In this document: positions 26,044 to 37,954 of the stretch, piece by piece
Layout: each line of letters begins with the position of its first letter
How positions within the stretch are numbered: the first letter of the stretch is position 1
Assembly: GCF_001429505.1 (NCBI RefSeq)
Contig: NZ_LMJW01000001.1
Coordinates: forward strand, 65,705 to 129,704
Direction: 5' to 3'
DNA from: Allobosea sp. Root483D1
Lineage (GTDB): Bacteria > Pseudomonadota > Alphaproteobacteria > Rhizobiales > Beijerinckiaceae
DNA length: 64,000 nucleotides
Notes under the pieces: generated by a model
What the model was told of the DNA's origin: nothing
Databases searched by the model: none
What the model saw: the letters and a program-made list of their open reading frames with translations, nothing else
Translations under genes and position numbers: made by a program

Positions 26044-27561
26044 TCAAGCCTTGGCTGCGCGGGCGGTCACCAGTTTGCGGATGCCGCGGCGGGTCGAGCC
26101 GATCAGCGGGAAGAGCAGCAGCGCGAGGCCGATCGCCATCAGGCTCGCCACCAGCGCATTCGACCAGAAGATCGAGAGCGAGCCCTGGCTGAAAATCATC
26201 GACTGGCGGAAGGCGTCCTCCGCCTTGTCGCCGATGACCATGGCCAGCACCAGCGGTGCGATCGGATAGTCGAGCTTCTTGAAGAGATAGCCGACGATGC
26301 CGAAGGCGAGCGCCAGCCAGATGTCGAACTGCTTGTTGCCGACCGTATAGGCGCCGATGAAGCAGACCACGACGATCGCCGGCCCGATGATCGAGAACGG
26401 GATGCGCAGGATCGAGGCGAAGAGCGGTACCGTTGCCAGCACGACGATGACGGCGACGACGTTGCCAAGATACATCGAGGCGATCAGGCCCCAGACGAAA
26501 TCGGGCCGCTCGACGAAGAGCATCGGGCCGGGGTTCAGACCCCAGATCATCAGGCCGCCCATCATCACCGCAGCGGTCGCGGAACCCGGGATACCAAGCG
26601 CCAGCATCGGCAGCATGGCGGCGGAGCCGGCGGCATGGTCGGCCGTCTCGGGCGAGATCACGCCTTCGGGCTCGCCCTTGCCGAACTTCTCCGGATTGCG
26701 CGAGGAGCGCTTGGCCATGGCGTAGCTCATGAAGGAGGCCGCGGTCGGGCCGCCCGGCGTGATGCCCATCCAGATGCCGATGATGCTAGAGCGCAGCAGC
26801 GCCAGCCAGTAGCGCGGCAGCTTCAGCGCCGTCGCGAGCACGTCGCGCGGACGCACCTTGGCCTTCACCCCGTCGAAACGAAGCCCCTCCTCCATGGTCT
26901 GCAGCAGTTCGCCGATGCCGAACAGGCCGATCACCGCGATGAGGAAGCTGACGCCGGCAAGCAGCGCATCGAATTCATAGGTCAGGCGGACATTGCCCGA
27001 GACAGAATCCATGCCGATCGTGGCGAAGGCGAAGCCCATCGCCATCGAGACGATGGTCTTCAGCGGCGAGGCGCCCCCAAGGCCGACGAAGCTGGCGAAG
27101 GTCATGAAGTAGACCGCGAAATATTCCGGCGAGGAGAATTTCAGTGCAAAGCGAGCGACCCAGCCCGAGAGCAGCGTGATCAGGATGACGCCGGCCATGG
27201 CGCCGATGCCGGCCGAAAGGAAGGCGAAGGAGAGCGCTTCAGTCGCCCTGCCCTGCTTGGCCATCGGGTGGCCGTCGAAGGTGGTGGCGACAGAGGACGG
27301 CTCGCCCGGGATGTTGAACAGGATCGAGGTGGTCGAGCCGCCGAAGAGCGCGCCCCAGTAGAGCGAGGTCAGCAGGATGATCGCCGAAACCGGGTCCATG
27401 CTGAAGGTCAGCGGCAGCATCAGCGAAACACCGTTGGGCGCGCCGAGGCCCGGCAGCACGCCGACGAGGATGCCGAGCAGCACACCGGCGAACATCAGCG
27501 CGATGTGATGGGTCGTCAGCGCGACTTCGAAGCCGTGGAGGAGCGAGGCGAAGTTTTCCAT
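26044..27561 (-). CDS. tctA: Tripartite tricarboxylate transporter, large permease TctA
   Basis: 505-aa inner-membrane protein with about 12 helices. The TctA signature GVLPGLGAPNGVSLMLPLTF is at about residues 35-54, with further conserved blocks LYWGALFGGSTTSILFNIPGEPSS, GITPGGPTAASFMSYAMAK and MLALGIPGSATAAVMMGGL. TctA is the sodium- or proton-coupled channel subunit of TTT systems, which import carboxylates delivered by a periplasmic TctC protein. It sits 21 bp after tctB in the same operon. Confidence 0.93.
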   Translation of the reverse strand: MENFASLLHGFEVALTTHHIALMFAGVLLGILVGVLPGLGAPNGVSLMLPLTFSMDPVSAIILLTSLYWGALFGGSTTSILFNIPGEPSSVATTFDGHPMAKQGRATEALSFAFLSAGIGAMAGVILITLLSGWVARFALKFSSPEYFAVYFMTFASFVGLGGASPLKTIVSMAMGFAFATIGMDSVSGNVRLTYEFDALLAGVSFLIAVIGLFGIGELLQTMEEGLRFDGVKAKVRPRDVLATALKLPRYWLALLRSSIIGIWMGITPGGPTAASFMSYAMAKRSSRNPEKFGKGEPEGVISPETADHAAGSAAMLPMLALGIPGSATAAVMMGGLMIWGLNPGPMLFVERPDFVWGLIASMYLGNVVAVIVVLATVPLFASILRIPFSIIGPAIVVVCFIGAYTVGNKQFDIWLALAFGIVGYLFKKLDYPIAPLVLAMVIGDKAEDAFRQSMIFSQGSLSIFWSNALVASLMAIGLALLLFPLIGSTRRGIRKLVTARAAKA

Positions 27562-27582
27562 GGAAGGCTCCGGCGCGCTGGA

Positions 27583-28071
27583 TCAGAGGCCGAGCATCGC
27601 TTCGACCGGCCCCTTGAGGAGGCCGACCTGGGCGAATTTCTCGAGGCCGAAATAGAAGAAGGCGGCAGTGCCGAAGGCCGTCGCGAGCGAGGGCAGCCAG
27701 CCATAGCGGCCCTGGAAGCGCATCGTGAAGACGAGATAGAGCAGCATCGCGACGTACATGCCGAGCGTAACGCTGAGCACGACGAAGGCCAGCATCGGCA
27801 CGAAGAAGGCGAGGACGCGCTTGCCCTGCTCCTTGTCGAGGAAGATCCCGGCGAGCGCCGCCGAGCCGCCCATCCGCCGGCCGATCGTCGTCACGATCGT
27901 GCCCGCGCTGGCGAGCGCGATCAGCAGGCCGCAATAGAATGGGAAGGCGCCGGGCTGCGGGCCGGACGAATCCCAGCCGAGACCGAACTCGCGGGCGCCG
28001 TTGACGATGATGAGGCCGAACGCGAGCGTCGCCAGCGCTGTGGCGATCTCGGCCTGGAAGCGGCTGATCAT
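27583..28071 (-). CDS. tctB: Tripartite tricarboxylate transporter, small permease TctB
   Basis: 162-aa protein with four predicted membrane helices, the normal form of the poorly conserved TctB subunit. The DSSGPQPGAFPFYCGLLIAL region is characteristic. The start at 28071 is preceded by a GGGAGA ribosome site; an in-frame ATG at 28107 has none and would enter the hairpin at 28107-28142. It lies between tctC and tctA. Confidence 0.85.
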   Translation of the reverse strand: MISRFQAEIATALATLAFGLIIVNGAREFGLGWDSSGPQPGAFPFYCGLLIALASAGTIVTTIGRRMGGSAALAGIFLDKEQGKRVLAFFVPMLAFVVLSVTLGMYVAMLLYLVFTMRFQGRYGWLPSLATAFGTAAFFYFGLEKFAQVGLLKGPVEAMLGL

Positions 28072-28106
28072 CGGCGCTCTCCCGAATTCTATTGGTGTTC
28101 CGGACA

Positions 28107-28142
28107 ATCATCCCGGACCGGGCTGCGCCCGTCCGGGATGAT
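28107..28142. repeat. Palindrome between tctC and tctB
   Basis: ATCATCCCGGACCGGGC (28107-28123) pairs with GCCCGTCCGGGATGAT (28127-28142), with a single bulged base and a TGC loop. It lies 20 bp after the tctC stop and 35 bp before the tctB start on the transcribed (minus) strand. It resembles the CCCGGG-type interspersed element at 56783-56882. The position suits partial termination or 3'-end protection of tctC mRNA. Confidence 0.65.
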
Positions 28143-28162
28143 CCAAGCGTGGTCTGGCGAGG

Positions 28163-29158
28163 TCAGTTGATGACCCAGCCTTCGTTCTTGAAGACCTTGG
28201 CGTTGGCGGCCTCGTCCTTGGCGACGAAGTCGGTGAGTTCCTTGCCCTTCATGAAGCGGGCGGTCTGCGCGGTGCGGGCAATGAACTCGGCCCATTCCGG
28301 CGTCTTGCTGACCTTCTCCATCACGTCGGCGTAGTAGGCGACGGCGTCGGCGGGAACCTCGGCCGGCAGCCAGACGGTGCGCGGCATCTGGAAGGCTTCT
28401 AGCGGCAGGCCCGCTTCCTTGCAGGTCGGGATGTCGCCCCAGCCCTTGCCGTCATGGATCGGATCGCTCTTGGCGAGGCGCACCGGCGAGAAGACGCAGA
28501 GCGGCTTCACCTGACCGGCCTTCCACTGGCCGATGTTCTCGTTCGGGTTGTTGGTGTTGGAGTCGACATGGCCGCCGGCGAGCTGGGTCGCAGCCGCGCC
28601 ACCGCCCTGGAAGGGTACGTAGATCCATTTGGCGCCGGTCGCCTCCTGGATCATCGCGGTCAGCGTCTGGTCGGTGTCCTTGGACTGGCTGCCGGCCATC
28701 TTGAAGCTGCCGGGCTTGGCCTTGGCGGCCTCGACATAGGCCTTGGCGTCGTTGAAGGGCGCGTCGCCCTTCACCCAGATCAGGAACTCGTCGAGCGCCA
28801 GCGCCGAGACGGGCGTCAGGTCGGAGAGCTTGTAGCCGAGCTTGGCGACGTAAGGCAGCAGATAGGCGTTGTTGGTGCCGAAGACGACCTTGTGGGCATC
28901 ACCCTTGGCACCCTTGCCATAGATATAGCCCTCGGCGCCGCTGCCGCCGCCCTTGTTGAGCACGACGACCGGCTGCTCGACCAGTTTGTGCTTGGCGATG
29001 ATCGACTGGACGATGCGGGCGAAATTATCGGTGCCGCCGCCGGGACCCGAGGTCACGACGAACTCGATCGGCTTGGTCGGCTGCCAGGCCACGGCCGGAG
29101 CCACCGCGGCAATGACGGAGGCAAGGGCAGCGCCCGCTGCGATACAGAAACGTTTCAT
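28163..29158 (-). CDS. tctC: Tripartite tricarboxylate transporter substrate-binding protein TctC
   Basis: 331-aa periplasmic protein of the Bug/TctC family. It has a Sec signal peptide of about 24 residues (ending AVAPAVAWQ), then the conserved PIEFVVTSGPGGGTDNFARI phosphate-like loop that binds a carboxylate. A typical Bug mid-region (DEFLIWVKGDAPFND) and C-terminal hinge follow. It captures a carboxylate for TctBA. It is 68 bp downstream of pdxA and separated from tctB by a palindrome. Confidence 0.9.
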   Translation of the reverse strand: MKRFCIAAGAALASVIAAVAPAVAWQPTKPIEFVVTSGPGGGTDNFARIVQSIIAKHKLVEQPVVVLNKGGGSGAEGYIYGKGAKGDAHKVVFGTNNAYLLPYVAKLGYKLSDLTPVSALALDEFLIWVKGDAPFNDAKAYVEAAKAKPGSFKMAGSQSKDTDQTLTAMIQEATGAKWIYVPFQGGGAAATQLAGGHVDSNTNNPNENIGQWKAGQVKPLCVFSPVRLAKSDPIHDGKGWGDIPTCKEAGLPLEAFQMPRTVWLPAEVPADAVAYYADVMEKVSKTPEWAEFIARTAQTARFMKGKELTDFVAKDEAANAKVFKNEGWVIN

Positions 29159-29226
29159 GCTGTTTCTCCCTGGATAATCGTTGAAATGAGGTGCGGCTCT
29201 TCGCGACCGCTGTACCGGGACATGAC

Positions 29227-30261
29227 TCAGGCGGCCTTGCGGGCTGCCTTGCCTTCGCTCGCCATCTTGATCGCGAGCGACAGCGCCGCGCGGGTCGCGC
29301 CGAGATTGGCGACGCCCTTGCCAGCGATCTCGTAGGCGGTGCCGTGGGCCGGCGTGCAGATCGGAAACGGAAAGCCGCCGATCAGCGTGACGCCGCGGTC
29401 AAAGCCCATCAGCTTCATCGCGATCTGGCCCTGGTCGTGATACATCGTCAGCACGGCGTCGAAATCGCCGTTCTTGGCGCGCAGGAACACCGTGTCGGAC
29501 GGGAACGGCCCTTCGACCACATAGCCCTTGGCTTTGGCCGTCTTCACCGCCGGCTCGATCGTCTCGATCTCGTCGCGGCCGAAATTGCCGCCGTCGCCGG
29601 CGTGCGGGTTGATGCCGGCCACCGCGATGCGCGGCGGGTTGAAGCCGGCGGCGCGCAGGTTCCGGTCGGCAAGGTCGAGCGCCCGCAGGATGCGCTCCTG
29701 CGTGATGTTCTGGGCGACTTCGGAGAGTGGGATATGCGAGGTGACGCGCGCGTTCCAGAGCTTGTCCAGCACGTTGAACTCGCTGGCCGGCCCCTCGAAC
29801 GCGATCGCGTCGCGCACGAAGCGGATCTCGTCGTCATAGCCGGGATAGGCAAAGCGCATCGCCGCCTTGTTGAAAGGGGTGAAGAACACCGCATCGGCCT
29901 TGCCGGAGGCGGCAAGGCGCAGCGCGCGGCGGAAATTGTCGGTCGCCGCCTTGCCGCCGGCAAGCGTCGCCGTGCCGCGCTTGAGGTCAGCCGGATCGTG
30001 GTTCTTCAGGTCGACGAAAACAGGCTTGCCGGCATCGGCCGGCATGGCGTCGCCCTCGCCGATAACATGCAGGTCGGGCGTGAGGCCGGCATCGTCGGCG
30101 CCAAGCTGGAACAGGCGCAGATCGCCGAAGACGATGTAGCGGGCAGCGTTGCGCAGATCGGATTCGGCCAGGATGCGGGCGGTGAGTTCGGGGCTGATGC
30201 CGGAAGGGTCGCCCATCGCGACCGCAATCACCGGCAAGGAAGCCTGCGCCTTGATGTCCAT
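29227..30261 (-). CDS. PdxA-family 4-hydroxythreonine-4-phosphate dehydrogenase-like protein
   Basis: 344-aa NAD-dependent oxidative decarboxylase of the PdxA superfamily. Divalent-metal histidines are in TSHIPLSEV, GINPHAGDGG and MYHDQGQIAMK, and the N-terminal GDPSGISPE loop is intact. True PdxA serves vitamin B6 synthesis. PdxA2 paralogues act in catabolism of 4-hydroxy-threonate-type or aromatic dihydrodiol compounds and sit beside transporter genes. Here it heads a TTT transporter operon under a divergent GntR regulator, so a catabolic PdxA2 role is more likely. No DUF1537 kinase, its usual partner, is present. Confidence 0.83.
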   Translation of the reverse strand: MDIKAQASLPVIAVAMGDPSGISPELTARILAESDLRNAARYIVFGDLRLFQLGADDAGLTPDLHVIGEGDAMPADAGKPVFVDLKNHDPADLKRGTATLAGGKAATDNFRRALRLAASGKADAVFFTPFNKAAMRFAYPGYDDEIRFVRDAIAFEGPASEFNVLDKLWNARVTSHIPLSEVAQNITQERILRALDLADRNLRAAGFNPPRIAVAGINPHAGDGGNFGRDEIETIEPAVKTAKAKGYVVEGPFPSDTVFLRAKNGDFDAVLTMYHDQGQIAMKLMGFDRGVTLIGGFPFPICTPAHGTAYEIAGKGVANLGATRAALSLAIKMASEGKAARKAA

Positions 30262-30333
30262 CTCGTCCTCCCGAGGCCGGCCGCGGCCGGTTGCTTGCCT
30301 CCGGCCTATCATGCCGGCGCCTGCGTAGGCAAG

Positions 30334-30351
30334 TATGCTGTATGCAGCATA
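30334..30351. promoter_or_regulatory. Candidate GntR/FCD operator
   Basis: TATGCTG (30334-30340) and CAGCATA (30345-30351) form a perfect 7-bp dyad with a TATG spacer. It is in the 242-bp divergent region, 73 bp upstream of pdxA and 153 bp upstream of gntR. Size and TGTATGCA-like core fit FadR/FCD-type GntR sites. Confidence 0.6.
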
Positions 30352-30503
30352 ACATTACTGCACTACTCTGCCGCGAGTCCGGCAGCGGCTTCGCCTGTCC
30401 ACAGGCCAGGCTGCATCCGGTCGGGAGGTCGCCGTCAGAGCCGGGCCGGTCGCGTTGACAGCGCGAAAGCGCCATGCCGTACAGAAGACAAAGGAGAGCC
30501 GCG

Positions 30504-31190
30504 ATGACGAACGAGGCCGGCATGTCGAACGAGGCGCAGGAGCTCTATCCACGCATCACGCGGCGCACCTTGCACGAGGAGGTGCTGGAGCGACTGCGCG
30601 ACATGATCATCGAGGGCCGGCTCACGCCCGGACAGCGCATCAACGAAGGCGCCGTCGGCGCGCAGCTCGGCGTTTCCCGCACTCCCTTGCGCGAAGCGAT
30701 CAAGACGCTGGCGAGCGAGGGCCTGGTCGAGATCCAGCCGGCCAAGGGCGCGATCGTCCGCAAATTCTCGGCGCACGACCTGCTGCAGATCCTCGAAGTG
30801 CTGAAGACGCTGGAGCAGCTCGGCGGTCGGATGACCTGCGCCCAGGCGAGCGACGAGACGATCGCCGCGATCAAGGCGATGCACGACGAGATGATGGCGC
30901 TATACGAGACCCGCAACCGGCTCGACTATTTCAAGCTCAACCAGGCGATCCACAGCGCCATCGTCGTCGCCTCCGGCAACGACGTGCTGGTCGAGATGCA
31001 CACCACCCTGCAAGCCCGGATCAAGCGCCTGCGCTTCGTCGGCAATGAAGGCCCGGAGAAGTGGGCCGGGGCCGTGGCCGAGCACGAGGAGATGATCGAG
31101 GCGCTGCTGAAGCGCGACGGCGAGGCGCTGGCGGCGATCATCGGCAAGCACATGGATTCGACGCTGATACGCGTGCGCGACGTGCTGTGA
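30504..31190 (+). CDS. GntR-family (FCD) transcriptional regulator
   Basis: 228-aa regulator. The N-terminal winged helix (about 22-85) includes LRDMIIEGRLTPGQRINE and GVSRTPLREAIKTLASEGLV. The C-terminal all-helical FCD ligand domain contains NQAIHSAIVVASGN and ends with HMDSTLIRVRDVL. FCD regulators usually respond to carboxylic acids. The start at 30504 follows AAAGGAGA; the more upstream in-frame ATG lacks a ribosome site. It is divergent from the pdxA-tctCBA operon and is its probable repressor. Confidence 0.9.
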   Translation: MTNEAGMSNEAQELYPRITRRTLHEEVLERLRDMIIEGRLTPGQRINEGAVGAQLGVSRTPLREAIKTLASEGLVEIQPAKGAIVRKFSAHDLLQILEVLKTLEQLGGRMTCAQASDETIAAIKAMHDEMMALYETRNRLDYFKLNQAIHSAIVVASGNDVLVEMHTTLQARIKRLRFVGNEGPEKWAGAVAEHEEMIEALLKRDGEALAAIIGKHMDSTLIRVRDVL

Positions 31191-31315
31191 GTCCGGCGCG
31201 GACTTTACAACTGCAAGGCGTATCGACGGGCGCCGCCGCTGCCTGACATATCGGTGCATGCCCCGTCAGCGGATGAACACGCTGGACATCGTCCGCGACA
31301 GTTGCGTACTATGTA

Positions 31316-31338
31316 TATATTCAATCAGAACGAATATA
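31316..31338. promoter_or_regulatory. AT-rich dyad upstream of aspT-aspD
   Basis: TATATTC (31316-31322) and GAATATA (31332-31338) form an inverted repeat with a 9-nt spacer inside a ~60-bp AT-rich patch (31305-31350) that contrasts with the surrounding GC-rich DNA. It lies about 70 bp upstream of aspT. It is a candidate promoter/operator; no adjacent regulator other than GntR is known. Confidence 0.45.
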
Positions 31339-31406
31339 AATTAAGTCAATAACAGCACAGCAGACGACCTTGGTTTCCGAAGACTTCAATGTCGAGGGAC
31401 GCGCTC

Positions 31407-34705
<3,299 letters not shown>

Positions 34706-34756
34706 GGCGCCCAAGGCGCCGCGAATCTCCTCACCTGACGACTATGGAGAACGCGG

Positions 34757-35038
34757 ATGATCGCAAGGGTCACCGCCGGCGCGCTCGCCGCGTCGGCCAT
34801 CATCGCCTTGTCTGCAAGCCTGCCCGCTGGTCCCGCCGCGGCCTGCAATCGGATGGATGGCTGCATCCACGACACCCAGCTTGAGAACTACGGCATGATG
34901 CATGACGGCCGCATGGGCGCGGCGATGCGGAGCGGCGAGGCGAACATCGAAGCGTTCCGATCGATGGACACAGCGGCCCGCCCGCAGGCGCAGCCCCGAC
35001 GGACCTCACCACCGGGCCCGGCCGGCCGACGCTTCTGA
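34757..35038 (+). CDS. Small exported hypothetical protein
   Basis: 93-aa protein of no recognised family. A Sec-type signal peptide (residues ~1-29, basic start then a hydrophobic Ala/Ile/Leu run ending PAAA) precedes a short mature part with two cysteines (CNRMDGC), a Met-rich middle and a Pro/Arg-rich tail. The two close cysteines could form a disulfide or bind metal in the periplasm. It follows aspD by 51 bp on the same strand behind a GGAGAA site, so it may be read through from the aspTD operon. Confidence 0.6.
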   Translation: MIARVTAGALAASAIIALSASLPAGPAAACNRMDGCIHDTQLENYGMMHDGRMGAAMRSGEANIEAFRSMDTAARPQAQPRRTSPPGPAGRRF

Positions 35039-35072
35039 CCCTCCCGGGACCAGTTGATCGGCCCAGCGGGCT

Positions 35073-36305
35073 TTAGTGCCCGCTGAGGACGAGGGTCTTG
35101 ATCGGCAGCACTTGCGCCTGGATGCGCAGCAGCAGGGCATGAACCAGCCCGACCGCGTCGACCGCATGCAGGACGATGCGCCGGAAGGTGCTGGTATCCT
35201 TCGCAGCAATCACGTCGTGGTTGCTGGTATAGGCATTGGCGATGCAGCTCGAACCCGGCGTCACGCCGTCCATCCCGCCCGGGTGGAGGGGCTCGAGATA
35301 AGCCAGAAGCGTTCCGGGGCGCACCACCTGCTGCACGTCGATCAATTGCTCGCCGCTGCGAAGCTGGCCGGCGGCGATGAAATCCTGCACGCCGGTCACC
35401 ACCATCGGGATCACCGTCCACGGCTTCGAGACGCACGTGGCCTCGGCGACCATGCCGACCTTGATCACCTGGGCCTCGATCTGGCCGAAGCCGGCCTGCA
35501 GTCCGACCCGGCCGGCCTCTGCCGGAATGATGGTCCCGGCGGGGCGCATGAAGGGGTTGACGATATCGCCAACCCTCAGCGTGAACTGCTCGACATGCCC
35601 GGTGAAGCCGGCCCGCACCACGGTCTTGCCCAACTCCACCTCGGCCTGCGCCAATGCTGCCTCGGCGCTGGCGCGCTCGGCCGGCAGCAGCGTCACGATC
35701 TTGGTCTGGGCAGCCGCCTGCGAGGCTGTCGCGGACGCAACCGCGGCCTCGCGGCCGGCCACGATGTTCTCGAGCCGCTCGATCTCGCGGGTCGCGACGA
35801 CGTTTTCATTGCGCTGCCTTAGCTCGCGCTTGGTCTGCAATTCGTCGAGCCCCTGCTGCAGCGCGCTCCTCGCCTCCTGGATCTTGCCGTCAAAAGCGAG
35901 GATATCGGACTTCGCGACCACCAGTGTCGCGTCGACCTCGGCGATCTTGCGCCGCGCCGTCTCGACGGCTGCCTCCTGGCTCTTGCTGTCGAGTGTGAAG
36001 ATCGGTGCGCCCTTTTCGACCTTCGCGCTGTAGCCGACGTGGACCTGCGCGACGCGGCCATTGATCTCCGGCACGATCGGCACGCTCCGGAAGAACACCG
36101 TGGCTGATGTCGTCGAGGGATGATTGTAGAAGATCACCGTGATCAGGCCGACCGTCAGCATCACGCAGGTGACGATGCCCCAGCGCAGTTCGAACCAGAC
36201 CGAATAGAACGTGATCTCCTTGCCCAGCCGCTTGCCCTGGCCGTAACGGCGGTAGAGGTAATCCGGGACGATGGTGAAGAGCGCGCAGACGAGAAGCTCA
36301 AGCAT
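35073..36305 (-). CDS. HlyD/EmrA-type membrane-fusion adaptor protein
   Basis: 410-aa membrane-fusion protein. The N-terminus has a short hydrophobic segment, then the main membrane anchor at about residues 42-60. A lipoyl/barrel half-motif (VPEINGRVAQVHVGYSAKVEKGAPIFTLD) follows, then a coiled-coil hairpin (~115-215) and the second barrel half (FTGHVEQFTLRVGDIV). Such proteins bridge an inner-membrane exporter to an outer-membrane channel, but no exporter gene is adjacent. Its first 8 bp overlap the end of a small membrane protein gene, suggesting that protein is a partner. Confidence 0.82.
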   Translation of the reverse strand: MLELLVCALFTIVPDYLYRRYGQGKRLGKEITFYSVWFELRWGIVTCVMLTVGLITVIFYNHPSTTSATVFFRSVPIVPEINGRVAQVHVGYSAKVEKGAPIFTLDSKSQEAAVETARRKIAEVDATLVVAKSDILAFDGKIQEARSALQQGLDELQTKRELRQRNENVVATREIERLENIVAGREAAVASATASQAAAQTKIVTLLPAERASAEAALAQAEVELGKTVVRAGFTGHVEQFTLRVGDIVNPFMRPAGTIIPAEAGRVGLQAGFGQIEAQVIKVGMVAEATCVSKPWTVIPMVVTGVQDFIAAGQLRSGEQLIDVQQVVRPGTLLAYLEPLHPGGMDGVTPGSSCIANAYTSNHDVIAAKDTSTFRRIVLHAVDAVGLVHALLLRIQAQVLPIKTLVLSGH

Positions 36306-36768
36306 CGCTCACCCCTCGATGCTGGCCGGTCGGCGCGGCCGCGGTCGATACTTGCACCGGCTTGTCGTCTGGCGGAGCGATGCCATGCTCCACGTCCGAA
36401 GCGGCCTCCCCGCCATGGCCGGGCGCGATGCCGGCGATCTTCTCGAGCGCGCCCGCCATCCGGCCGAACATCCCGGGAATGTCGGGGATGTCGATCAAGG
36501 CGAGGAACAGGCCGATCACCCAGAAGAGATGGACATGGGTGAACAATGCGAGCAGCCCGAGCACGGCAACGATCTCGAATTGCAGCTTGTGGGTCTTGTG
36601 CGCGATGCGTTCCGGCAAGGTGTGCAGGCGCAGGAAAAGCACGCCGATGCCCAATACGGCACCGATCAGGATGACCGCCGCGACGACCATCAGATAATCC
36701 GTCCCGCCCGGACTGGTGATGAACGCCGGCAGGTGATCCGGCGCCGCGGGATGAAGTTGTTCCGCCAT
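36298..36768 (-). CDS. Small integral membrane protein, upstream of the HlyD gene
   Basis: 156-aa protein of unknown function with about three membrane helices (roughly residues 24-45, 62-80 and 80-95) and a hydrophilic Pro/Ala/His-rich tail. The loop HTLPERIAHKTHKLQFEIVA between the first two helices is the most distinctive segment. The 3' end overlaps the HlyD-type gene by 8 bp (36298-36305), so the two are translationally coupled. A DUF-type partner of an efflux adaptor is the most likely reading. Confidence 0.68.
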   Translation of the reverse strand: MAEQLHPAAPDHLPAFITSPGGTDYLMVVAAVILIGAVLGIGVLFLRLHTLPERIAHKTHKLQFEIVAVLGLLALFTHVHLFWVIGLFLALIDIPDIPGMFGRMAGALEKIAGIAPGHGGEAASDVEHGIAPPDDKPVQVSTAAAPTGQHRGVSDA

Positions 36769-36925
36769 GCCATCCCCCCGGATCGATCGACGACCTAACG
36801 GGAGGTGACCGGCAAATCATGCGCAAGTCAACTCGGTCCCATCGGGCTGGCGCGCGCCCGTCTTGACAGGCAAGCGGCCGTCCCTTCCGCTGCCGGCAAG
36901 AAGCGGACAGAGGGAACACGCAGCC

Positions 36926-37840
36926 ATGCTGACGCTGCGCCAGATCGAGGTGGTCCGGGCGATCATGATCACCGGCACGATCGCCGGCGCGGCGAAGCTC
37001 CTCAACGTCTCGGCGCCCGGTATCAGCCGATTGATGAAGCACACCGAGCGCACGCTGCGGCTCAAGCTGTTCGAGCGCAGGCACGGCCGCTATGTGCCGA
37101 CGCCGGAGGCCAAGGACATCTTCGAGCAGATCAACGGCGTCTACCGCAAGGTCGACGACCTGCACTCGATGCTGGCCCGAATCGAGCGCGGCGGCGATGT
37201 CGAGTTCAAGCTCGGCTCGGTGCCGAGCATCTGCCATGTCATGGTGCCGCGCGCGATCGAGCGCCTCAGGCGCAAGCATCCGGACCTGCGCATCGACATC
37301 AACATCCTGAAGATCGAGGAGGCGCTCGACTATCTCCTGCTCGGCAAGGGCGAGATCGTGGCGATGAGCTACAAGCTGGATCATCCCGGCCTCGACTTCA
37401 TGCCATTGGCGATGGGCGAACTGCTCTGCATCGTCCCGCAGAACCACGCGCTCGCCGGGCGCACCAGCATCTCGGCCCGCGAGATCGTCAGCCATGAGCT
37501 GATCGGCATCGACCCGACCGACCCCTATGGCCGGATCATGAGCGAGATCTTCCAGCGCCAGGGCCTGCACTACGACATGGCGATCAAGGCACGTTTCGGC
37601 ACCACGGTCTGCTCGCTGGTCCGGGCCGGGCTCGGCATCGCCATCATCGACCAGTTCACCGTCGCCCATGGCTCGATGCAGGGCATCGCCACGATCCCGA
37701 TCGAGGAGCCGACCCATTTCCAGACCTATATGGCGATGAAGAACGACAAGGCGCTCTCGCTCTATGCAGAAACCTTCGTGAAGCTGCTGCGCGAGGAGAT
37801 GAATGCGGTGGTCGGACCACGGCTCGCGCGCTCGTCGTGA
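36926..37840 (+). CDS. LysR-family regulator of the shikimate module
   Basis: 304-aa LysR regulator. The winged helix contains GTIAGAAKLLNVSAPGISRLMKHTE and the C-terminal domain has the PHGFG-like loop GIAIIDQFTVAHG. The ATG at 36926 follows AGAGGGAA; the upstream in-frame ATG has no such site. It is 114 bp upstream of the shikimate dehydrogenase on the same strand and precedes a transporter and quiC, so it probably activates this module in response to shikimate, quinate or protocatechuate (inference). Confidence 0.85.
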   Translation: MLTLRQIEVVRAIMITGTIAGAAKLLNVSAPGISRLMKHTERTLRLKLFERRHGRYVPTPEAKDIFEQINGVYRKVDDLHSMLARIERGGDVEFKLGSVPSICHVMVPRAIERLRRKHPDLRIDINILKIEEALDYLLLGKGEIVAMSYKLDHPGLDFMPLAMGELLCIVPQNHALAGRTSISAREIVSHELIGIDPTDPYGRIMSEIFQRQGLHYDMAIKARFGTTVCSLVRAGLGIAIIDQFTVAHGSMQGIATIPIEEPTHFQTYMAMKNDKALSLYAETFVKLLREEMNAVVGPRLARSS

Positions 37841-37863
37841 AAGATAACATCAAGTTAGGCATT

Positions 37864-37884
37864 CGCGACAAATTGGTTATCGCG
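37864..37884. promoter_or_regulatory. Candidate LysR box upstream of aroE
   Basis: CGCGA (37864-37868) and TCGCG (37880-37884) form a dyad with an 11-nt AT-rich spacer in an AT-rich 114-bp intergenic region, 70 bp upstream of aroE. Size and symmetry match a LysR recognition site. Confidence 0.35.
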
Positions 37885-37954
37885 TTAGCAGTTCAAATCG
37901 GTTTATCTCGAAGCCACTGATGAAGCCTGCCGAGACGGGCGCCAAGGGACCGGA

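Noticed and set aside
26635..28170. 511-codon open frame on the plus strand opposite tctA/tctB
   Set aside because: It lacks any family signature, while the opposite strand has full TctA and TctB signatures.
27583..30261. Terephthalate pathway (TphB/TphC-like PdxA and TctC proteins)
   Set aside because: No terephthalate dioxygenase genes are present, and a full tctAB pair is present. The PdxA2/sugar-acid reading is simpler.
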